Source: an uncultured Hyphomicrobiaceae bacterium
GTDB lineage: Bacteria > Pseudomonadota > Alphaproteobacteria > Rhizobiales > CALHAX01
Direction of reading: 5' to 3'
DNA: 49,507 bases
Assembly: GCA_937931785.1 (NCBI GenBank)
Contig: CALHAX010000013.1
Span: 1-49,507 of the forward strand
Position numbers and translations under genes: made by a program. Positions 20,192 through 29,900 of this stretch are shown here, one piece after another (within the stretch, counting starts at the first letter, position 1; every line of letters begins with the position of its first letter). Below the pieces are notes generated by a model. That model ran no database searches. It saw nothing but the letters and a program-made list of their open reading frames with translations, and was not told the DNA's origin.

Positions 20192-22402
20192 GTGAGATAC
20201 GAGTTCGAAAATTACGAATTCGATGCTACAGAATCTGTCCTCAGGGCAGACGGGACTGTTGTGCACATCGAGCCGCAAGTCTGCCGCATTATTGAGCTGC
20301 TGATCACCAATCACGGACGTATGGTCGAACGCGACGAGATCCAGCGCGAAATCTGGGGTGATCGGACAATCATGCCGAGCGTGATTGACAACCGTATCCG
20401 AGCTGCGCGGGCGGCACTAGGAGATGATGGCAAACAGCAGCGGCTGATCAAGACATTCCCCAATGCAGGATATAAATTTGTCGGCAATGTTACGACCGTG
20501 TACGCTGCGGCAAATCAACCAGAAGGCATCAAAAGCAGCATCTCTGGCCTTGTGTCCTGGTTCAGAGAACTTCCCCTGATCCCGACAAGTGTGATCATGG
20601 TTCTGTTTGCCGCTTTTGCAATGATGGCTCTGATTGACAAACCCGCCCCGGTCAACAAACCGATTGCAACGCTCAATACCGGCGTTACGGCACCTGATGC
20701 CCACAAGAAAATTGCGGTTCTTCAGTTCGTTGCCAATTCGGATGACGCCCGTGATTTTGCAATGCACCTTTCTCAACAGACCATTAGCGCACTATCAAAT
20801 ATCGACCCTTTGGCCGTCGTTGCCCCCAGGTCCTCATTTTCCTTCACGAAAGACAGTACGACACAGGAAATCGCCAGCTTGCTCGGGGTGGGATACATTC
20901 TGGATGGCGTGTTTTTGTCCGATGACAAGACCTACAATCTCACGGCAAGGCTCGTTGCGGTCGACGGCGACAAGATCATCTGGTCCGATTCATTTAACGG
21001 GGACAAGTCGATCCAATCGCGATTGGAGTTCGAGATCGAGGTTGCCGGCAAGATTGCCGCCTCGGTTGCGAACAGTCTTGGTCACTCCGTATCAGGCAAA
21101 GAAGAATTGGTACTGGGAGCCAAGGAGTTCGGTCTCTTCCAGAAAGGAATTGAGCGATTAGGGTCTCACAAGTCGGGTGATCTTTCGCAAGCCGTGGATC
21201 TGTTTTCGCAGGTCGTTGAGTCACGTCCCAATTTCCTGCCTGCATACATGTATCTTTCGGATGCGAGTAATCGTGCAACGTCCTCAGGCACCCTCAACCG
21301 GAGTCGCACCATCAAGGCGATGTCGCGGTTGACTGAACGCGCGCGGCGGCTTTCTCCGGAAAGCCCGGAAACGTTTGTCACGGCAGGCAACCTTGAAAGA
21401 TTGAAAGGCAACAGTGCCGCAGCGCTTGGCCACTATGACCGCGCACTCGCGAAAAATCCGAATTTAGCGCTGGCTCACATAAAGAAGGCGGAAGTTCTCC
21501 ACACGCTGTCAAGAATGCCCGATGCACTTGCGAGCTACAAGAAAGCACTCGCGTTTGATCCTTTCTCGAGTGAGTTGGTGCTCAATGTTGCGCGCGTCCT
21601 GTTTTCCATGGGCGAGATTTCAGAAGCATTGCGTTTGGCCAAACGCAACCTTCTCTGGGATCCCGATGATCTCAAGACCAGACTTGTTGTGGCAGAAATT
21701 GAAATGTCTATCGGCAACCTTTTGGAAGCCAAAAGGTTGCTCGGGCAAGCTCTGAAACGGGACAGTGAGAATCTGGAGCTTCAACTTGGACTATTCAGAA
21801 TGTACAGCCACATGGGACTGTTACAAGAGTTGCCCGAGACTGTCAGTCATTCCAGTGTCAAGGCAATCGCGGCTGCCCACAGTCCCGGGTTGAAGGGAAA
21901 AGCGAACGAGTTGCTCGCCAACATCTCTCCGACGTTCGTTGCAACGCACATCAACACTCTACTCTGTCACAATCAGGCACTTTACGAAAAATACGTTGAG
22001 TTTGTCTTGCCGGAAATCTTGTTGACCGCCGAGACACCCATCGCGCTTGATCAAACACTTGACGCGGTCGTCATGCTGCACATCTTGATGAAACAAAACG
22101 ATGGCCGTGCTGCGAAATTACGGAACCGACTGGAACGTTTGTTTGCATCAAAGTCACCGCAGGAATTGCATACGGTCGAAGAACTCAGTGCTGCAATTGG
22201 TTTTTACGCAATGACAGATGCTCCCGACAAGGCGCTGTTGTTTTTCGATGAGGCGAACCGAAGAAACATGCTGTTTCTTGGCTGGCTGGAATCCTGCCCG
22301 ATTTTTGCCAAGCTGAAAGTTCACTCGCACTATCCTTCGAGGCTCGCACAAATGATGAGCAACAGAGATCGTTTCGTATCGGGCGCGCAAAGCAAACTCT
22401 AG
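20192..22402 (+). CDS. Membrane-anchored winged-helix regulator with FlgO/TolB-like and TPR domains (CadC/ToxR type)
   Basis: About 736 residues. The N-terminal OmpR/PhoB-type winged helix (~5-100) shows FDATESVLRADG, EPQVCRIIELLITN and the recognition helix region PSVIDNRIRAARAALGDD followed by KTFPNAGYKF. A single TM (~130-152, VIMVLFAAFAMMAL) follows, then a periplasmic FlgO/TolB-N-like domain (KIAVLQFVANSDD...LLGVGYILDGV) and several TPRs (~270-560). No receiver domain is present, so DNA binding and sensing are joined in one protein as in CadC. The GTG at 20192 with GGGAGG 11 nt upstream puts the start just before the winged helix. The alternatives at 20108/20111 add 27-28 residues with no good ribosome-binding site. 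Its target is unknown; the giant surface-protein gene and the rhodanese are nearby. Confidence 0.85.
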   Translation: MRYEFENYEFDATESVLRADGTVVHIEPQVCRIIELLITNHGRMVERDEIQREIWGDRTIMPSVIDNRIRAARAALGDDGKQQRLIKTFPNAGYKFVGNVTTVYAAANQPEGIKSSISGLVSWFRELPLIPTSVIMVLFAAFAMMALIDKPAPVNKPIATLNTGVTAPDAHKKIAVLQFVANSDDARDFAMHLSQQTISALSNIDPLAVVAPRSSFSFTKDSTTQEIASLLGVGYILDGVFLSDDKTYNLTARLVAVDGDKIIWSDSFNGDKSIQSRLEFEIEVAGKIAASVANSLGHSVSGKEELVLGAKEFGLFQKGIERLGSHKSGDLSQAVDLFSQVVESRPNFLPAYMYLSDASNRATSSGTLNRSRTIKAMSRLTERARRLSPESPETFVTAGNLERLKGNSAAALGHYDRALAKNPNLALAHIKKAEVLHTLSRMPDALASYKKALAFDPFSSELVLNVARVLFSMGEISEALRLAKRNLLWDPDDLKTRLVVAEIEMSIGNLLEAKRLLGQALKRDSENLELQLGLFRMYSHMGLLQELPETVSHSSVKAIAAAHSPGLKGKANELLANISPTFVATHINTLLCHNQALYEKYVEFVLPEILLTAETPIALDQTLDAVVMLHILMKQNDGRAAKLRNRLERLFASKSPQELHTVEELSAAIGFYAMTDAPDKALLFFDEANRRNMLFLGWLESCPIFAKLKVHSHYPSRLAQMMSNRDRFVSGAQSKL

Positions 22403-22743
22403 CTTGAGCTTTTGAAATCCCCTGCCGAACAACAGGGTCGACATTATTGTTTCTCTTTGGTTGCGATATCTGTGCCCCGCGCGGTGAGCCGATCTTGGGT
22501 TGTGGTGAGACAATGTGTCGGCGCGTCACCTTATAACGTGTCTGCCCCCAATGGACTCATGACACGACGGTCCTAATTGTTCCACTGGCAACCCGGCGCC
22601 TCTCCTTCGTAGAAGCCGCCATAAGTCGGACACACCTAAATCGAACAGACTCTGCCTTCACGTTCGAGTGCTGCGGTGGCGCGCGATGGTATTGTGTTCA
22701 TCTCATCCATCGCGGACCGCCTATCGCAAGAATTCCGCCTTGC
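22403..22743. other. Spacer containing dispersed repeat copy B
   Basis: 341 bp between the convergent membrane regulator and AraC-family genes. It holds the second dispersed repeat at 22536-22638. No terminator with a U-tract was seen. Confidence 0.5.
22536..22638 (+). repeat. Dispersed ~95-bp repeat, copy B
   Basis: ACGTGTCTGCCCCCAATG, TCATGACACGACGGTCCTAA, ACCCGGCGCC, CTTCGTAGAAGCC and AGTCGGACACACCTAA follow in the same order as copies A and C. Same orientation as both. It borders the decayed region between the regulator genes. Confidence 0.65.
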
Positions 22744-23688
22744 TCATGCGGCCAGGGCGAACGCCTTGCTCATTTCGACCTCGGTTCCTTCCTGGCGGAT
22801 CATTGATGGTGTCTTGCCCATTACATTCTTGATTGTAGACGTCATGTGGGACTGAGAGGAAAAGCCGCTATCATATGCGATGATCGCGAGTGCCGTTTCA
22901 GTGTTTCTCATCAGTTCACAGGCGAATTTCACCCGTTCGTTGATTACAAACTGCTTAGGAGATAGTCCGCAGGATGATTTGAACAACCTGCTGAAGTGAT
23001 ATTGTGAATATCCGCAGCATTCTGCAAGCATTTCAGTGCTAATGTTTTTGCCGATGTTCGAACGAACGTAGTCCATGACTTTACTCAGTTTCGATTTGGG
23101 CAATGACCGGCAGGGCTGAACCTCCCGTGCCTTACATTGCCGTTCAGCCTCTGCAAAGCTGACCATGCTGAGGGCCCCCATCAACCTTTTCATCTGGGCT
23201 ACGTTGTGCCCCTTGGTTTGCATGCGAATCAGCATTTCGCACAGTTCAGGCAACAACCATGATGTGAATTTGATCCGGCTATAATTGGCTTCAGACTGCG
23301 TTGTGCTCTCACCACACTCGAACAGCGTGCTGTATTCTTGATTGTTCAGCGTAAGCACCGAAAAACAGCCGGAGATTGTAAACGGCGTACGATGGTTGGG
23401 GGCATCGATCAGTACGGCCTCGCCATAACCCAAAACCTCGTTGTCGGCATCCAGTGTCACATTGCCGAAACACACGATGAGGTAGTGATTATCGGGAACC
23501 AAATCCAACTCGATTGTTGCCCGACGATGATGTTGAAATGACAGATCAACAGGATTGGGCTGGCTGCCTTCAGGCTGTGCGTTTGTGTCGTCCAGATCTC
23601 GCGTTTGCGCGATGTTCATGAAGGCGTCTGCCGTGCTTCCTAACCATTCAAAGCCCGTGTCGGCCTGTGCACCAGTTGCATCTAGCAT
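22744..23688 (-). CDS. AraC/XylS-family transcriptional regulator
   Basis: A 314-residue regulator. The C-terminal ~100 residues form the double helix-turn-helix: MLAECCGYSQYHFSRLFKSS and then LAIIAYDSGFSSQSHMTST with the conserved FK/GKTPSMIR ending. The N-terminal ~200 residues are an AraC-binding-like cupin (VLIDAPNHRTPFTIS, FSVLTLNNQEY) resembling the OxyR-independent, ligand-sensing AraC_binding_2 type. The start at 23688 is supported by AAGGATG 9 nt upstream. It is transcribed toward the membrane regulator and has no partner gene adjacent, because its upstream side is IS debris; its original target may have been lost. Confidence 0.9.
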   Translation of the reverse strand: MLDATGAQADTGFEWLGSTADAFMNIAQTRDLDDTNAQPEGSQPNPVDLSFQHHRRATIELDLVPDNHYLIVCFGNVTLDADNEVLGYGEAVLIDAPNHRTPFTISGCFSVLTLNNQEYSTLFECGESTTQSEANYSRIKFTSWLLPELCEMLIRMQTKGHNVAQMKRLMGALSMVSFAEAERQCKAREVQPCRSLPKSKLSKVMDYVRSNIGKNISTEMLAECCGYSQYHFSRLFKSSCGLSPKQFVINERVKFACELMRNTETALAIIAYDSGFSSQSHMTSTIKNVMGKTPSMIRQEGTEVEMSKAFALAA

Positions 23689-24120
23689 TCGATCATCCTT
23701 TCAATCTTAAGCCAGCTTGTTGTGACTTGTCAGTTCCAGCGGTCTGGTTTCGAACGTTAAATTCGGATGTCGCTGATTAGCGATGATCAGGAGAGTGCAA
23801 GAGCGAAGATGCAGACAGCAACTACATTGCTCGATATTTAGAACTATATGCGGAAGTATAGGTGTCTATAGGTGAGAGCAGGATGCTTACGATCCTTGGA
23901 AATCGGTATAGCCAGCGTTGTTTTGAGCCGGTTGGATCTGTCTCCGATCATCCTGCCCGAGCCCCTGTCGTTCCACTTCTACAGGATCCATCGCACCCTG
24001 CATTGGTGGACACACATGCTTGCGCGCTTGCAGAACACCCGCAGTTTCTTTCGCAAATCGGATTTGGGTGGCGTTGAATTGGCCCCTTTTGACCGGCCCC
24101 CCTGCCTGAACAAGGGGGCT
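23689..24120. other. AraC promoter region and unidentified mobile-element debris
   Basis: About 430 bp. The first ~170 bp upstream of the AraC gene are AT-richer and presumably hold its promoter. From ~23870 to 24120 several short frames run on both strands without a start signal. A C-rich/G-rich self-complementary stretch (CCCCCTGCCTGAACAAGGGGG, 24098-24118) abuts the truncation point of the IS fragment at 24121. I do not recognise the source of this sequence. Confidence 0.45.
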
Positions 24121-24269
24121 TGCGGATCCCCTCTTTTGCTGAGAACTTGCGTCTCGTTGCTCTACGGATGTCCCGGACGGTCTTCTCAGCGCTGTCCGAG
24201 TGGCGCTTGTCACTGTTCGTCATCATCGCTCCTCTCAGGGATACGATGAGCCAGAAACTATCTCTTAGG
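24121..24269 (-). mobile_element. Truncated IS3-family element, 5' end with OrfA start (copy D)
   Basis: The 149-bp left end of an IS, read on the minus strand: CCTAAGAGATAGTTTCTGG, a ribosome-binding site GAGAGG, then an OrfA start at 24226 (MMTNSDKRHSDSAEK...RRATRRKFSA), cut after 35 codons. The RRATRRKFSAEEKIRIVL pattern is the N-terminus of an IS3-family OrfA (HTH_Tnp_1). It matches 32667-32815 over the full 149 bp without gaps at roughly 90% identity by eye, in opposite orientation. Inactive remnant. Confidence 0.8.
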
Positions 24270-24435
24270 CAATCAGCAGGTAAGGGCTGCCCCTATCCGC
24301 CGCCCTTTTTATAGGTCCAAAATTTCATTTATTACCCAACCATGGAATCCAAACATTCAATGATCGATCAATAACTACGACTGCTTGGCATAACCGGCAA
24401 AGTCACTCACGCTTTCGTGACCTGCAATTCACGTC

Positions 24436-24466
24436 TTGACCTTCCAGTGGGTGTAAGCCCTAATTC
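24436..24466 (+). promoter_or_regulatory. MerR/CueR-type metal-responsive promoter candidate
   Basis: TTGACC (24436-24441) and TAATTC (24461-24466) are separated by 19 bp, the over-long spacer typical of MerR-family promoters. The spacer starts CTTCCAGT and ends GTGTAAGCC, giving a degenerate dyad like the CueR/HmrR consensus ACCTTCCAGT...CTGGAAGGT; the left half matches fully and the right half partly. It lies 31 bp before the first gene of the copper module. No MerR-type regulator gene is present in the window, so the regulator would act in trans. Confidence 0.55.
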
Positions 24467-24496
24467 GTGTGATGACTCGATGGAAGGCATGCGTTT

Positions 24497-24961
24497 GTGA
24501 TCGCTCGGTTTAACATCTTTGCTTTGCTGCTGGGGCTGCTGATCTTGACGATCGCATCCGTTCCCGGTGTGTTTCATGCTGAGTTGCTTTTCGCCACGCA
24601 CGACGACGCGACACATGACCAACACCGACATCATGCGGACAAGGCGACGTTGACGTCGTCTTATACCGAGCACGCCATGGCGCGCATGTCTGGGCACGAT
24701 CACGGCAGTCACAACAATGAGCAAAGCTGCTGGGATCACTGTGCGGACATCTTGGACACAACACTTCGAGTAGCTTCTCCGCGCACCTCGGAGCCCGCGT
24801 TGTCGCCCAGCAAAGAACGTCGGGACTTCTTCGACAGCGTTTCCGTTGTGCCCGCATCATTGTCGGCCTCGTTTGCCTCACGAGAACCGGCATTTGTTTT
24901 CCAAGACCACAGGATAGGTGTGTCTCGGATTCTCCGCACAAGCATGCGGTTGCGCAACTAG
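24497..24961 (+). CDS. His-rich small exported protein with a CxxHC motif, DUF2946-like
   Basis: A 154-residue protein starting at a GTG with GGAAGG 9 nt upstream. The N-terminal hydrophobic helix (FNIFALLLGLLILTIAS) is a signal or anchor. A His/Asp-rich segment (~33-76, THDDATHDQHRHHADK ... HDHGSHNN) leads to CWDHCADIL. This layout is like small DUF2946/CopL-type proteins encoded near copper efflux genes, where the histidines and CxxHC are thought to bind metal. The C-terminal ~65 residues are unremarkable. It is first in the module, right after the MerR-type promoter, and likely a periplasmic metal-binding or buffering factor. The family assignment is tentative. Confidence 0.7.
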   Translation: MIARFNIFALLLGLLILTIASVPGVFHAELLFATHDDATHDQHRHHADKATLTSSYTEHAMARMSGHDHGSHNNEQSCWDHCADILDTTLRVASPRTSEPALSPSKERRDFFDSVSVVPASLSASFASREPAFVFQDHRIGVSRILRTSMRLRN

Positions 24962-25087
24962 GCCTTACCTACTCGTCATCATTCGCACGCGTTGCAGTTC
25001 CGTTCGTGCGCATTGACTGACGTGCTTCGTCCGACTGGACGATCCCCACACGCCTCCAAACGCCCATCCTAGTACAGGAGCACGATC

Positions 25088-26944
25088 ATGTGTGATCGCT
25101 GTGACAGTAAACGCCATCGTACCCTGACACTCGCCGCTCTGTTGCCCATGCTCATCGCAACACCGCCGGACATCAGCTCCTTTGTGGGCACACCGGGGAA
25201 TGGCAAGATGGATCGTTGGGCTGCCGTAAGTTCCTCTGCCGCTGGTGCCTTCGCCGCAGAGGCCAAGACGGCCGATGCCGATGCACCGATCAAATACACC
25301 TGCCCAATGCACCCGCACTACATCGCGGACGAGATGGGGACCTGCCCCATCTGCGGAATGGATCTCGTAAAACTGGAAACTGGCGACGGTGATCTTTCAG
25401 CCGCAAATGGGGAGGCACGTACAGCGATCACCGTTTCGTCTGAGACGATACAGAACATTGGTGTCCGCCTCGGTAAGGCGGAACAATCAACCTTTGGGCG
25501 AACAATCCGCAGTTACGGAATTGTCCACGAGAACGAACGACGTCAGTTCGAACTGACCTCACGCGTTGAGGGGTGGATCGATGAACTCAACGTCACTGCT
25601 GTTGGAGACGAAGTGAAGAAGGGGCAACTCCTCTTTCGTCTTTACTCCCCACAATTGATCATTTCCCAGGGCGACTACATGCGTTCGCGCAACAACCGTG
25701 CGACGCTCAAACGTGCAGAAGGTCAGCTTCGCGCGTTCGGTGTGCAACCTCAGGCATTGAGAACAATCCGCAAGAAAAAGCAGCCTTTGGATCTCGTCCC
25801 ATTCTATGCCCAACAGGACGGTACGGTTTCCGAATTGATGCTGAGGCAGGGCACGTACGTGAAGCGCGGCATGATGCTGCTTCGCGTGCAAGACTACTCA
25901 AATGTCTGGCTCCGTGTTGGAGTCGCGGAGAAGGACCTCACGTTCCTCTCCAAGAACACTCCGGCCATGGTGTCATTCCCAAATCTGCCAGGACGTCAGG
26001 TCGCGGCCCGTGTGGATTATATCTACCCGACGATCGATCCAAAGACACGCACTGGCCAAGTCCGGCTTGTCATCGACAACAAGGATGGCGCGATCCGACC
26101 GGGAAGTTACGCTGATGTCGAGTTCGATGTCGGGGCTGAGAAACGCCTCGCGGTACCGTCTGAATCAATCCTGCGGAGTGGGCAAGGCCGGTACATCGTC
26201 GCGTCGCTTGGGCAGGGCCGGTTCGAACCACGACTTGTGGAAATCGGTTTGGTCTCCGATGGCAGAACAGAGATTAAACGCGGCATCCTGGACGGTGAGG
26301 ACGTTGTCGTTTCCGGGCAGTTCATGCTCGATTCCGAAAGCGCGTTACGAGAGTCATTCCGGAAATTGCAAAAGCTGCAAGTGCCGTTGTCGTTGCTCAA
26401 GTTGACGAACAACGAGTTCGCCATGGTTGATCATTTGATTGATGCGGCGCTCTACGTTCATGAGGCTATCGTCGACGGTTACGATGTCGAACCCAAACAG
26501 CTCGATCCAGCAATCTCGATCAAGGACTTCCTCTGGCCGCGCTACAAGGAGACGCAACTTGCCTTCGTCTTGAGCGATGCGACGAACGCTCTCAAGAAGG
26601 TGCAGACGGCCAAGACGGAAAGTGAGTTGCAAACGGCGTTGGCAGTACTCGTCGGACACTTACGGGCATGGGTGCTGAAAGGTGCACCAGATCACTACAA
26701 GGAGAAAAATCTCGTCGTCTTTGAAGACAAGACGCGAAGCCGCACCTGGTTCCAGGTTGGCGGGAAGCCGATAAACCCGTACGCGCGTGGAGGCGGTGAG
26801 CTTGTGCCATACCCAGTGTCCGCCGACCCGGCATCGGAAGACAAGGTCGTCCAGAATGCAACCGTAGAACCGACGGCGTCGCAACACAGAGAACAACCAC
26901 GGGGATCCCATAGCGGCACACGAGGGTCTCACAATGTCGAGTGA
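25088..26944 (+). CDS. cusB: CusB-type periplasmic adaptor of a heavy-metal RND efflux pump
   Basis: A 618-residue membrane-fusion protein starting at an ATG with AGGAG 8 nt upstream. Order: a hydrophobic leader (~11-27), a heavy-metal-binding domain (~70-95; YTCPMHP...GTCPICGMDL), then the adaptor core (~115-410). The core contains RVEGWIDELNVTAVGDEVKKG (barrel-sandwich), a hairpin (~190-240), AQQDGTVSEL and VPSESILRSG. A C-terminal extension (~440-590, ending NPYARGGGE) resembles DUF3347-type domains fused to some CusB proteins. It would dock CusA to an outer-membrane channel and take copper or silver from CusF. The last residues (RGSHSGTRGSHN) repeat a motif found in CusF. It overlaps cusA by 11 bp. 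Confidence 0.92.
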   Translation: MCDRCDSKRHRTLTLAALLPMLIATPPDISSFVGTPGNGKMDRWAAVSSSAAGAFAAEAKTADADAPIKYTCPMHPHYIADEMGTCPICGMDLVKLETGDGDLSAANGEARTAITVSSETIQNIGVRLGKAEQSTFGRTIRSYGIVHENERRQFELTSRVEGWIDELNVTAVGDEVKKGQLLFRLYSPQLIISQGDYMRSRNNRATLKRAEGQLRAFGVQPQALRTIRKKKQPLDLVPFYAQQDGTVSELMLRQGTYVKRGMMLLRVQDYSNVWLRVGVAEKDLTFLSKNTPAMVSFPNLPGRQVAARVDYIYPTIDPKTRTGQVRLVIDNKDGAIRPGSYADVEFDVGAEKRLAVPSESILRSGQGRYIVASLGQGRFEPRLVEIGLVSDGRTEIKRGILDGEDVVVSGQFMLDSESALRESFRKLQKLQVPLSLLKLTNNEFAMVDHLIDAALYVHEAIVDGYDVEPKQLDPAISIKDFLWPRYKETQLAFVLSDATNALKKVQTAKTESELQTALAVLVGHLRAWVLKGAPDHYKEKNLVVFEDKTRSRTWFQVGGKPINPYARGGGELVPYPVSADPASEDKVVQNATVEPTASQHREQPRGSHSGTRGSHNVE

Positions 26945-29900
26945 GAAGCGGGACACCTCCGAGAACGAGGGGCACGACATTGCCGGGCACGATCCGACGC
27001 AATCTGGTGTTGCGAAGGTGATCGATTGGTCCGTTCGCAACCAGTTGCTTGTCTTGATCGGGGCGATCTCGCTCCTCGTCGGTGGCTGGATGTCTATCAA
27101 GCAGACACCTCTCGACGCCATACCTGACCTCACGGACACGCAAGTTATCATCCGGACGGAATTCGCCGGACAGTCGCCGCAGATCGTCGAAGATCTTGTG
27201 ACCTACCCGCTCTCCACGGCGATGCTGGGTCTACCGAAGACCAAAGCCGTGCGCGGGTTCTCGATGTTCGGGACCAGCTTCGTTTACGTGATTTTCCAGG
27301 ACGGCGTTGACCAGTACTGGGCGCGGTCGCGCGTCATCGAAGCTCTATCTACGATCGGTGGCGGGTTGCCGGAAAATGCCCGTCCTCGTATCGGTCCTGA
27401 CGCAACAGGCGTGGGGTGGATATATCAGTACGCGTTGGTCGACAAGACCGGCACCCGGGATCTTGCAGAACTCCGAACACTGCAAGACTGGTTTATCAAG
27501 TTCGAGCTCGCCACAGTTCAGGGCGTCTCCGAAGTCGCGTCGGTCGGCGGTTTCGTGAAGGAGTATCAGGTCCTCGTCGATCCGAACCGTTTGCGCGCCT
27601 ACAACATCCCCCTCTCCCGCATTGTGGCGGCCGTCAAGGCAGGGAGCAGCGAAGTTGGTGGTCGCGTCATTGAGCAGGCTGAAACAGAGCTTATCGTCCG
27701 CTCAACCGGATACATACAAAACCTCGAACAGCTGAGCGACGTTGTCGTGTTCTCCGAGAGTGGCACGCCGGTGAAGCTTGGGGACATTGCACGCCTCGTC
27801 GAAGGGCCGGAGTTGCGACGCGGTGTCGTTGAGCTGAACGGAGAAGGCGAGGTTGTCGGGGGTATCGTCGTCATGCGATCCGGTGAGAATGCACTCACTG
27901 TTATTGAACGCGTGAAGAAGAAGCTTGAAGAGGTCAAGCAAGGTCTGCCGCCGGGGGTCGAGGTTGTTCCAGTCTACGATCGTGCCCCTTTGATCAACGG
28001 GGCCGTCAAATATCTCCAACATAAACTCATCGAGGAAGCGATCGTTGTTGCGCTCGTCTGCTTGATCTTTCTGCTGCATGTTCGTTCAGCATTCGTGGCG
28101 ATCATCACGCTTCCACTCGGCATCCTCGGTGCGTTCGTGATCATGGCTCAACAGGGCATCACAGCGAACATCATGTCGTTGGGAGGGATTGCAATCGCCA
28201 TTGGAGCAATGGTCGACGCGTCGATCGTGATGGTTGAGAATGCACACCGCAAACTGTCCGGGATGCGCAACGACGCCACTGTGAAAGAGCGTCACGCGGC
28301 TTTGCTGCTATCGGCAAAAGAAGTCGGGCCAGGATTGTTCTTTTCGCTCCTGATCATCACCGTTTCGTTCCTACCCGTGTTCGCGTTGACCGGGCAATCC
28401 TACAAATTGTTTGCTCCACTCGCGTTCACGAAGACATACGCAATGGCGTTCGCGTCCGTGTTGTCGATCACGGTCGTACCAGTGCTCATGTTGTGGTTGA
28501 TTCGGGGCAAGATCCGTCCCGAGATGTCCAACCCCATCAACTGGTTCTTCGTGCGTCTCTACAAGCCTTTGATCTGGGCTGCCATGAAGGCGCGATGGGC
28601 GACGGTTGCTCTCACGATCGCGGCCCTGGCAACCATCTACATCCCATTGTCGAAGATTGGCTCCGAGTTCATGCCTGCGCTCTATGAGGGCGAGCTCCTT
28701 TACATGCCGACGACACTACCAGGTGTGTCGATCTCCAAGGCTAAGGAGGTTCTCGCGCAGACCAATCGCCTCATCAAGACGATGCCGGAAGTCGAGCGCG
28801 TCTTTGGAAAAGTGGGCCGTGCTGACACCGCGACAGACCCTGCACCGATTTCGATGATCGAAACCTGGATCCGTCTCAAGCCCAAGGAAGACTGGCGCGA
28901 GGGTATGACGGTCAAGAAGATTGTCACGGATCTTGACCAACGTACCAAGTTACCGGGGCTCGTGAATTCGTGGGGTTACCCGATCAAGATACGCATGGAC
29001 ATGATTTCGACGGGCATTCGCACACCTATCGGTATCAAGATTTCCGGCGGAGATCTCAAGGAGATCGAACGCGTAGCGCTGCAAGTTGAGGGCAAGGTCA
29101 AGGACATCCCCGGAACGCGTTCCGTATTCGCGGATCGGGTGGTTGGAGGGAAATATCTCAATATCAATCCCAACCGCCGTGAACTCGCGCGTCGGAATAT
29201 CGATTTGGGCACGTTCCAATCCGTCATCCAGACAGCGATTGGAGGTATGCGGTTGTCGGAGAGCGTTCAGGGGCGAGAACGCTACAACATCATGCTGCGG
29301 TATGATCGACCGTTTCGCGAGACACCGGAACAGTTGGCCGAAATTCTCGTGCCGACACCAACAGGGCAGCATATCCCGCTCGCCGAACTCGCATCCATCG
29401 AAGTCACAGATGGTCCCCCAATGTTGCGGTCGGAGAATGCCCGACTGACCGGGTGGGTCTTCGTCGACATCGCGGATCGCGACATCGGCACCTACGTTGC
29501 GGAAGCATCCGAGGTTGTTCGCAACGAGATCACTCTACCACCCGGCTACGCGATCACATGGTCGGGTCAATTCGAACAGATGATCGAAGCACGTGAACGC
29601 CTCACGATTGCGGTGCCAACAGCAGTACTCATCATTTTCATGCTCCTGATGCTGCACTTCGGACGTTTCGACCGAACGGCAATCATCATGTTGTCTCTCC
29701 CCTTTGGCCTGACCGGTGGGCTTTGGGCTGTCTATCTTGCGGGTTACAACATGTCCGTTGCAGTGGCAGTGGGTTTCATCGCGTTGGGCGGCATAGCGGT
29801 CGAAACGGCGGTCGTCATGCTGCTCTACATCGATCAGCAGGTCCGTGAGCACCCCCCCACCAACCGGCAGGAATTGTTCGACGCGATCATCGCGGGCGCG

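Noticed and set aside
24121-24269. Functional IS transposase
   Set aside because: OrfA is cut after ~35 codons and no OrfB follows; the same holds for the 32710 copy.
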